Source: Chrysogorgia sp. JL179-B06 (Eukaryota; Cnidaria; Anthozoa; Scleralcyonacea; Chrysogorgiidae). From it: 64,000 bases of DNA. Both the position numbers and the translations under genes were made by a program. Under the pieces are notes generated by a model. That model had not been told where the DNA came from and did no database searches. It worked only from the letters and a program-made list of their open reading frames with translations. Numbering within the stretch: position 1 is the first letter of the stretch; every line of letters starts with the position of its first letter. The stretch spans positions 1,750,501 to 1,814,500 of the forward strand of contig JAYKKM010000506.1 in NCBI GenBank assembly GCA_035772405.1, in the 5' to 3' direction. Positions 56,756 to 64,000 of the stretch are shown here, one piece after another.

Positions 56756-56824
56756 CAGGCGTCTCAATCCTTGTACGCGCACGTACTTGCAAGGGGCTCC
56801 GCCTTGCAAGGATTGAGACGCCTG
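56756..56824. repeat. Hairpin (AGGCGTCTCAATCCTTG)
   Basis: AGGCGTCTCAATCCTTG and CAAGGATTGAGACGCCT are perfect inverted repeats about 32 bp apart. The loop holds TTGCAAGG and CCTTGCAA. Confidence 0.75.
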
Positions 56825-56869
56825 AGAGTAATCTCGGCCAATTTTTACTCGATTTCAATTCTAATTACC

Positions 56870-57400
56870 GAGTCTAAATACATAACATACGTGTCTATTA
56901 TATTACGAGCATACCCTTCGTAAAAACGGTTTATGTACTTATGTACTTTTTTATGGCAATTACGCTGCCGCTTCGTCGTATATTATTTTGAACGTTATCT
57001 CGATCAATATTTAACCGTTTTCAATTCTGAAAACAGATTTGAAATTACCAAGTCTAAGTACATAACATATGTGCCTATAAAAACCTGTTAGGTACATCAA
57101 AACGACTTTTTACTTCCTTATAAGGAGTTTTTGGTCCTACCATTTTACATATTATTTACATAGATATAAACTTTCGGTGAGAAATGGATCCCGCCGCGGC
57201 GAAATTATCACCCTCGCTTGCAAGGAGATTAATAACAACAGATGAATATTTGGAAAGAGTGAAGATTTGAAAGTCACAGAAATTTCGTTTAATTGTATCG
57301 TGAATATACAAATAATTTATTCCTAATTCAAGATTGAGTATTAAAACTTAATACCAGATTGAGTTTCTAGGTCCGCTAAGTGCATAATCCGACCTAGAAA
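56870..57400. repeat. Dispersed repeat, inverted relative of 7,060-7,330
   Basis: The complement of this stretch matches the segment with TACGAAGGGTRTACACGT, ACGTTCAAAATAATACACGA and CAGAATTGAAAACGGTTAAA left of the MITE at 7,493. No coding signal is seen. Confidence 0.55.
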
Positions 57401-57479
57401 AGTGTTTGGATAAAACCTTGAATATATAATTGTCTTTTTTTTTACAAGGCACTCTATGGTCACATAGACTTGAACATAT

Positions 57480-57905
57480 GTAACTATGTTAGTTTTATTA
57501 ATAACGACCGTACACGACTTAGTCTTATACTTAAAGTTCCGTTATGTAATACAAGTTGTACATTCAATTAAGGGTTTCATACTTCAACCGGACTGTTCAT
57601 TTATGGAACTCTGTGTGCAAAACAGTTTCACCTACTAGCTTCCTGACATTATCTAGTTTTAAGAACTTTCTTCTTCGCACTTATTCGTCCTTACTTATTT
57701 CAGTTTTTGATGTAGACATGCCATGTACTTGGTCTCTTGTTCGTGACTGCCCTTGTCACAGATATTAATTAGTTTTTCTTATGTCATTGTTTTTTATGTA
57801 TACAAAGGGGGTGCCTCGCATGGGCTATTAAGACCCGTTCACGTTATATATACTTGTATGTAGTTTTAATAATTTTTTTCAATAAATTATTACATATATT
57901 TTTTT
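57480..57905 (+). mobile_element. LINE 3' end with C-terminus and A/T-rich tail
   Basis: Encodes VSYFNRTVHLWNSVCKTVSP, FLLRTYSSLLISVFDVDMPC and TWSLVRDCPCHRY, then a 3' UTR with GGTGCCTCGCATGGGCTATT and CAATAAATTATTACATATAT. It is of the same family as 14,780-15,190. Confidence 0.75.
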
Positions 57906-58065
57906 TTTTTGAGGTCCGTAACTCAGGTCCGTAACTAAAATAGAGCCTTTTGATTGACTGAGTACGAGGTCCGTATCACACCAGTACGGACCTATCGCAA
58001 CTTTTCGCGCCAAAAAATTGCAATTTTTTTGACTCTGCTCGAAAAAAATAAACACGTTATTTACC

Positions 58066-58170
58066 GTTTTGGTCGGTCCGTACTGGATAAATATTTTCCC
58101 TCAGTCTCAGAAGCGGCCCGAGACCGAAAATATTTTTCCAGTACGGACCTCCCAGCCGGTAAATAACATA
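58066..58170. repeat. Hairpin MITE (GGTCCGTACTGG)
   Basis: GGTCCGTACTGGATAAATAT pairs with ATATTTTTCCAGTACGGACC, inside TTATTTACCG / CGGTAAATAA. More GGTCCGTA motifs lie upstream (57,912-57,995), suggesting a nested or larger element. Confidence 0.65.
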
Positions 58171-58579
58171 TATATATATTGTTCATAGACGTATACAAGT
58201 CTGAGTCATTCAACCAATCAAAAATACTGTAAAGTATAAAGCAACCAATCATAAGTGTTCATGGTAGTGACACAAGACGAATCAGCGACACAATAAATCC
58301 ACTTTTGTGCTTCTTTATATTCGACGGTAATGATAATCCTTGGTTTCGTAAATATCGCCAGACACCAAAAGATTATTCATAGCTGTTATGATTCTATCTC
58401 TTCGGACACATTTGTACTTATCAAAGGATTTTAGCTTTTGTATTATTTTGCTTCTCGATACTCCGTCAGATGTCTCGCCTATATACACAGGAAAGAAAAA
58501 GAAAAGATAGAAGTATAAGAAAGAAGATAAGTTATTGACCTCGTTTGCTAGGTCGATACAGGAAAGTAGTTGTCTTCGG

Positions 58580-59313
58580 CAGGGGCGGATTAACCAAGGG
58601 GAAAGTGGGGCACGTGCCCCAGGGCCCCGAGCTCCTGAGGGCCCCGCTCAAATTTGAAACGCAGGGAAAAAACAGACCACAAAAGCAAAAAATCATTTAA
58701 AAAATTAAAAATCTTAAAATATTTTACAGAATCATTATATAGATCATTACATAATTACTATTTACAAAAACCAACATTAACATTAACAATACAGTACTAA
58801 CAGTTGTCCCGAGACACAAAGTAACTTTCAGACGTTTATTTTGCGGGATTTTTAAGAGCGAAATCTTCAACTACACAGGTAAAGTAAATTTTCCGAAGGA
58901 TGTCGCTTTCGATGGACATTGGGGAAAGTACGCTCATCCTCTTTTGCGCCATTGTTGAGTGCAGCTCATTCTTAATAAGCTTAAGGCTTGAAAACGTACC
59001 TTCGCCACTATAGTAAGAAACCATAAATAAATTCGCAGAGTGTTCTCAACATTTGGGAAAGTGGGTGCGAGTCCCTGTTTGACGAAAAGGCGAAACATGT
59101 TGAGTTCTTTGCTGGCATCTGTGTCGGTGTAACAAGTTTTCTTCACAACTGGAGTTGACTAACCCTAACACTAAGGGTAACACCTACCTACGGATTTAAC
59201 TTTACAAATTTAGCAACTGATAAGCGATAACTGTTCCCATGCACCGCAGCCCCAGAGACCGGGGTGCTAACTTTCAGATGTTTGGGGCCCCAGGGGTCCT
59301 TAATCCGCCCCTG
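58580..59313 (-). mobile_element. hAT element remnant with 8-bp target duplication
   Basis: The termini CAGGGGCGGATTAA and TTAATCCGCCCCTG are perfect 14-bp inverted repeats. Flanks GTCTTCGG (58,572-58,579 and 59,314-59,321) are the target duplication. On the minus strand two frames encode GLAPTFPNVENTLRIYLWFL and GEGTFSSLKLIKNELHSTMA, followed by LSPMSIESDI. This is the C-terminal dimerisation region of hAT transposases, with a frameshift between them. The rest of the transposase is deleted, so the copy cannot move itself. Confidence 0.9.
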
Positions 59314-59387
59314 GTCTTCGGTTTTTCAGACATGCTTGTTCCTTCGTAGCTCGGTCCTTACACTTGCCTTGGCAAATCGTATGCAAT

Positions 59388-59875
59388 GAAAAATTCAGTT
59401 GTAAAATAACTCTTTTATTTGAAAGAACTCTTGAAAACTATAAAGACTAACCATTTACAACTTTTTCACATCTCACTTCACTCTTGAGATATTAAGATTT
59501 GTTTAATATGTAAATAATCATACTTATGACATCACACTGCCGATAATAAAACGCTTGTTGAAAACGCTTATATATCCTTGAGATTATGTAATGAAATCAC
59601 TTGAAATGCAGGTGCATGTGCGTGGATGTATCCAATGACATCAAATATGCAAATCATCAAACTTCCATGTGATAATGGTAAAGATATGCCGAACTTTTCA
59701 ATAAGTCATGCATTGTGATGTCATAAGTATGATCATTTACATATTAAACAAATCTTAATATCTCAAGATATGAAAAAGTGAGATAAGAAAAAGTTGTAAA
59801 TGGTTAGTCTTTATAGTTTCAAGAGTTCTTTCAAACAAAAGAGTTATTAATTTTACAACTGAATTTTTCACTTTA
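59388..59875. repeat. Foldback MITE, ~150-bp arms
   Basis: The left arm (AAAAATTCAGTTGTAAAATA, AGTTCT/TTGAAAACTATAAAGACT) is complementary to the right arm ending TTTTACAACTGAATTTTTC. A related sequence lies at about 61,755-61,850. Confidence 0.75.
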
Positions 59876-59956
59876 AGGTTTCTTAAAGCTCATTTTAAAG
59901 CACATTACGCATGGTTTTTGTTAAGTGCCGGTCACCGGTCAAATTACACGGCTACT

Positions 59957-60132
59957 TTACTCGTTTGACCGGCTACTAAAAATATATCCACCATCTTGGA
60001 CATTCCATTTCCGAGTTTTGGCCGAATGTCCTGGGTACGAATGGGTACTTCCGCCATCTTGGTTCCGCCAACGAACTGACGAAGGAGAAACGAAGGTAAA
60101 TCTGCACCATGAAATGTGTAATGTAGATTTTC
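59957..60132 (-). CDS. Possible last exon of the unknown minus-strand gene
   Basis: Acceptor ACCTTAACCAG. The frame continues from exon c (phase 1) through STLHISWCRFTFVSPSSVRW to TAA. Composition is ordinary, and AAGATGGCGG motifs here also occur in promoter regions. An alternative is that this is non-coding. Confidence 0.25.
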
Positions 60133-62955
60133 CTGGTTAAGGTCACAGAATTTCGGTAAAACCCTACTAGTTTCTAAAATTTCGAGATGTATGTAACGTT
60201 TTCTGACCTTCAGAATTCTATAAAATCTTCCTCCAGAATGCTGGAAATGGCATTTTAGAAGGTCTACATTTCAAAATTTTCCGGGGGAACATACCTCGGA
60301 CCCCCTAGAGGGTCCGAGGTATGTTCTACTTTTTAAAAGTCCCTCCTACTTGGAATAACAAAAACCCTGCATTGCGGTTAGAAGACCTACTATCAAATTT
60401 TCTCACACATGGAAACGAAATATGGGAACAGCACAACTTTAAATCGCTGCATGCAAACGAAGAAAGGTTATACGAAATATAGGAATATAAATATACTTGC
60501 CCTCGTTTTCGCAAATGTCTTTAATCACGCCTAGAATTCGTGGCCCTAAGTCTTTATTCACGGAAAGAAACTGTGAATTGAGAAAAGCAAGAACGGGAAA
60601 CGCAGAATCAGAGAAAACATACAACACAATTTCTCACTTTGGAAGTTATAAACAAGTCAGAAACTCGTTATAAGAATTGAGCAACTTGTTTGCAAGGGTT
60701 AAAGGACTTTTATTTAAAAGAAATATATTTTGATTTTTTAATTTATTTTTTTATAAGTTATCTTGATTTTCATTGCTCCTGCAGTCAAACGAAGACGAGA
60801 GCTTTATCAACGAATATATTTCAGTAAATCATACAATATTTAACAAATAGATTCCATTTTTTGTTGTCTGTCAGTTATAGATGTACAGATAACGTCAGAA
60901 CGTGGCAAAAACAAAAAAGTTGCCCACGAGACGAAGTCGAGTTGGTCACTGATGTTCTTACTTGACGTCCTCTGTGTATCTATAACTGAACAGACAACAA
61001 AAAATGGAATCTATTTGCAATCAAAAAACAACCCCAAAGGTTTATCAAAGCTGTTGGGGCATGAAAAAAGAAAAACACAGCTGCTGACGTGTTTGACGCC
61101 ATCCATGTATCTGTCCTTTATTAGTAGAAACTGACCATGGTCTATTACAAATGCTGCATTCGGATTGGCTACTCAACCGTTGTCTATTCGTGATAGACAA
61201 CGTTTGGGAAACGCGCTCAAAACAATGGCAGAAGACTCTCGCCTTCGTTGACTATTCGCTCATAGACAACTCCGACTCCAAATATTTCCAAAACGAAGTA
61301 AAATACGGAAAAGGTGTTACTCTATCATTTTATGAGTTCTTTCATATTAGACAAACTTAATTTTTGTTGCCAAAGATGTATAGCTTGTCCCATTGTTGTG
61401 AATATTGATTAAGATACAAGCTGATGATGAGGGCACCCAATTTAGGGCGTTTTTCAGCTGGTAGTGAAAGAGTTAAGTTAGTGCAAATGTACTCAACCCA
61501 GTACCAATTCGAAAATGTTTCCCAGCGAAACATATAATTTTGTTTTGAAAATCAAGAGGACTGGAATCTAATCATTTACCATGGCGACCATAAAACTAGA
61601 ACGATGTTCTACAGAATTAGTGGTCTGTATGCACACTCAAAGTTTCAAGTGATTTCCTTCAATAATCTTAAAAATATATACGATTTTCCAATATGTTGAA
61701 ATGTTGTGCAAACCATATGACGTCATAGATTATCTCATTTGAATATCACATAAGTCTAAATATCTCAAAAACTAAGTGAAATATGGAAAAGCTGTAAATT
61801 GATATTCTTTATTATTTGAAAGTTCTTTCAAATAAGATAAACTTAACGAGTGCCATTTTTTACTAGTAAAATTCTCCGAGTCAACATCGCTTACGTCAAA
61901 GGAGCCATTGTAAACATTTTTACAATAGACAATTCCGTCTTTTTCTAATCTTCTCAACAGAGGTCGAATAATCGTCTTTGTTCCATTCTTCGACTGTTTC
62001 TCTTTAGAGTCCTGTAATGCGTCGGTTCCATACTAGAGGGGGGTTCAAAAACATTGAATGACCAAATTATGTCAAAAAACGAAATTGGGTAACTTAGTAC
62101 TTGCCTAAGTACTTGGGAAATCAGACATAGTTTGACGCTACTCTGGCTTTAAAAAGTTTTTTGAACGTAACTTTAAAAGTTACTGTCCATGACCCAACGT
62201 TTCGACACTCCAATCTAGTGTCTTCATCAGGGGTGATCGTTGTAAAGTTAGGATCCCTATTTATACCCTCATAGAACCGATGATGACGTTCTCTATTAAC
62301 AAGATGCAAATAAGCTTCTGGTAATAAACCACCGTCATCGCGATTCAATGGGGCATGGGCGCTATTGATATGCCAAGCCTCCAGACAATTCTGCTTTGTC
62401 GGAACACGCGTGCGTAACCAACCATGAGATTACGTGGGCAAATTCCAAAATTATTACCACTATAATCTGCGGTACCATCAGAGACGTTGTCTGGAAGCTT
62501 GGCATATCAATAGCGCACACGCCCCATTGAATCGCGATGACAGTGGTTTATTACCAGAAGCTTATTTGCATGATCTTGTTACTAGATAACGTCATCATCG
62601 GTTCTGAGAGTATAAATAGGGATCCTAACTTTACAACGATCACTCCTCGTGAAGACACTAGATTGGAGTGTCGAAACGTTGGATCATGGACAGTAACTTT
62701 TAAAGTTATACGGTTCAAAAAACTTTTTAAAGCCAGTGACCTCTTTTTTCACTCACGTTTTCTTTCAATCGATCATCATACTTGTTGGACAGCAACTTCG
62801 CTTTTTCCTTCAGGTCACTAACAGTGCACAAACTATCAACAACGAAGGACAGCATATTTGCTAACTCTAAATAATCGGATATACTCTTCGTCAGTTCTTC
62901 CTCCAGTTCGTCGATCTCCACATCAAGGGGAGTGTGCAACCAATGTTTGTTGACA
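59957..62955 (-). CDS. Spliced minus-strand gene of unknown function (partial)
   Basis: Three well-bounded exons agree in phase. Exon a, 62,955-62,757: after TTCAATCAG, encodes LDVEIDELEEELTKSISDYL and LKEKAKLLSNKYDDRLKEN, ends AAC|GTGAGT; it has heptad-like Leu spacing. Exon b, 62,011-61,895: after GCATTACAG, encodes KTIIRPLLRRLEKDGIVYCK and ends GAC|GTAAGC. Exon c, 60,570-60,501: after CAATTCACAG, encodes FLSVNKDLGPRILGVIKDIC and ends at G|GCAAGT, a GC donor. A possible last exon (60,132-59,957) keeps phase and stops at TAA, but its opposite strand is also open. 5' exons lie beyond 62,955. I do not recognise the family; a coiled coil is the only visible feature. Confidence 0.5.
60287..60326. 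repeat. 40-bp palindrome
   Basis: Arms GAACATACCTCGGACCC and GGGTCCGAGGTATGTTC are perfect 17-bp complements with a 6-bp loop. It is possibly part of a dispersed element. Confidence 0.8.
60853..61012. repeat. MITE in intron of the minus-strand gene
   Basis: AATAGATTCCATTTTTTGTT and AACAAAAAATGGAATCTATT are perfect inverted ends. The arms continue through GTCTGT-CAGTTATAGAT. Confidence 0.8.
61013..61890. other. Intronic stretch with short hairpins
   Basis: Contains ACGTTGTCTATCACG-type hairpins (61,178-61,203) and a relative of the 59,388 MITE (61,755-61,850). I see no exon. Confidence 0.4.
62135..62745. mobile_element. Two inverted Penelope-like element 3' ends
   Basis: The left arm (about 62,135-62,396) and right arm (about 62,488-62,745) are near-complete complements. 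On the minus strand the left arm encodes CLEAWHINSAHAPLNRDDGG and LLPEAYLHLV. The right arm encodes the same on the plus strand with a few changes. This matches the C-terminal end of the GIY-YIG endonuclease part of Penelope-like elements (H-I-N, N-R-D-x-G-x-L-P-x-x-Y). The pair sits in an intron of the minus-strand gene. Confidence 0.75.
62196..62290 (-). ncRNA. Hammerhead-ribozyme-like core in the left Penelope-like arm
   Basis: On the minus strand: AACGTC (62,290-62,285), then CTGATGA (62,230-62,224), stem II GACACT/AGTGTC, then GAAAC and GTT. Stem III pairs AACGT with ACGTT, next to GTC as cleavage triplet. Hammerhead motifs are known from Penelope-like elements. Stem I pairing is weak in my reading. 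In the right arm CTGATGA is changed to CTCGTGA, so that copy should be dead. Confidence 0.5.
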
Positions 62956-63104
62956 CTGATTGAACAAAAAAAGAAATTGGTTGTGATAATTTAACACAGT
63001 AATAATAATTTAATATTTATAATGAGCCTTTTACAGTGCTTATCTGGGGTTTGGGTATTTTACGTATTCGTAATCTTTCACGGGTTCTACCAAGAAATGT
63101 AATA

Positions 63105-63648
63105 CAGTAAAAACCCGCGTATAAGAACCTAGATTTTCCAAGTTAGCCTAAAAAGGTTCTTATATAAATGGTGTTTACTACAAAATTAGGCTATTTAGGT
63201 TCTTAAACAGGTTCTTATTGTCTTAAGAAAAAAGCGACTTGGTTTTGGTAAGTGTGGTCTATTATTTATATAAATTATGCATAAATTTTCTCCAAATGAC
63301 TGCAATCTAAGCAAATACAAACCCTATATATGCACTTTAAAGCTACACTGTATGTAATTTACAGCTTACTGTGTGTATATTCAATGAAACAAAATAACGT
63401 ATACAACTGTAGACATATATACACAATTTGTCTGGTTCTGACTCATTTTCATTACTTTGTGGAGTTTATTTTCTTTGATTTATAAATTTTTAGTTTTGAC
63501 TCTACAGTATTTGATAAAATAAGAACCTGCTTTTAAATTTTAGCCTAAACAGGTTCTTATGTAAAGGGTAATGCAAAGGGGGTCTCTGGAAAATCTTAGC
63601 CGAACAGGTTCTTAAAATCTAGGTTCTTATATACGCGGGTTTTTACTG
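63105..63648. mobile_element. Mariner/Tc1-like non-autonomous element, TA flanks
   Basis: Ends CAGTAAAAACCCGCGTATAA and TATACGCGGGTTTTTACTG, flanked by TA. AGGTTCTTA/TAAGAACCT motifs recur near both ends. The middle is AT-rich with no transposase. Confidence 0.8.
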
Positions 63649-63649
63649 T

Positions 63650-63932
63650 ATATCTTGTCGTTCGAAAATTTCATCTTCACACCTTTTTTCCATGCTAAAG
63701 TTGATTTACTATTCACAGGAAATGACGTCAAAGCAGGGACACGCAAAGTCATTGCACAACTTTAAACACACTTGTTTAGACAAAATTCGCTCAATTCCCA
63801 AACTTTCATTGTATTTTACTGCTGAATCAATGTGCAATGTGTGTCCCTACTTTGACGTCATTTCCTATGAATAGTAAATCACTTTAGCAGGGGTAAAAGG
63901 TATGAAGATGACATTTTCGCACGACAAGATAT
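63650..63932. repeat. Foldback MITE abutting the previous element
   Basis: ATATCTTGTCGTTCGAAAAT at the left and TTTCGCACGACAAGATAT at the right. The arms of about 115 bp include GGAAATGACGTCAAAG / CTTTGACGTCATTTCC. Confidence 0.8.
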
Positions 63933-64000
63933 TTTACAATTCTTCTCAAGAGATTCCAAATATCACAAATATGTAAAATCTCCAAACCCCGCATAAGATT

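Overview
The window is metazoan nuclear DNA. Coding sequence is split into short exons with GT-AG (once GC-AG) splice sites in matching phase. Most of the rest is introns, pyrimidine-rich simple repeats and transposable elements: CR1/L2-type LINEs, a Penelope-like element, hAT, mariner-like and Harbinger-like elements, SINEs and foldbacks. No bacterial-style operon is present. The LINE fragments and the NXPE-type genes suggest a marine invertebrate, perhaps an anthozoan cnidarian, but that placement is weak.

The backbone is a tandem segmental duplication. Position 1 matches 28,286 and 49,991, so each unit carries one copy of the same plus-strand gene. The gene encodes an NXPE-type (neurexophilin plus PC-esterase) type II membrane protein. 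Gene 1 (1-1,273) is cut by the window edge and shows only its last two exons. Gene 2 (13,669-30,531) has all six exons but is frameshifted in four of them. Gene 3 (43,543-52,340) is intact: six phase-consistent exons encode 516 residues, with a membrane anchor, a GDS motif at residues 304-306 and a D-x-x-H motif at 471-474.

The units differ by insertions, so one copy often shows the empty site for an element in another. The largest is a 6.8 kb insertion (15,746-22,533) in intron 1 of gene 2. Its ends are packed with TTACTCA/TGAGTAA and ACGCAA/TTGCGT motifs. Inside are exon-like segments on both strands and five tandem copies of a ~557-bp cassette. Others are 15-bp-repeat foldback elements (8,285-8,800; 42,675-43,040), a hAT MITE with a perfect 8-bp duplication (52,733-52,870) and a LINE 3' end (11,410-11,922).

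From about 23.6 to 35.15 kb much of the sequence differs from its paralogues by scattered extra single bases, in genes and repeats alike. This looks like unpolished long-read consensus rather than biology.

To the right (56.6-64 kb) lies an element-rich stretch with a hAT remnant, two mutually inverted Penelope-like 3' ends with a hammerhead-ribozyme-like core, and several MITEs. These lie around a minus-strand spliced gene of unknown function (about 60.0-63.0 kb).
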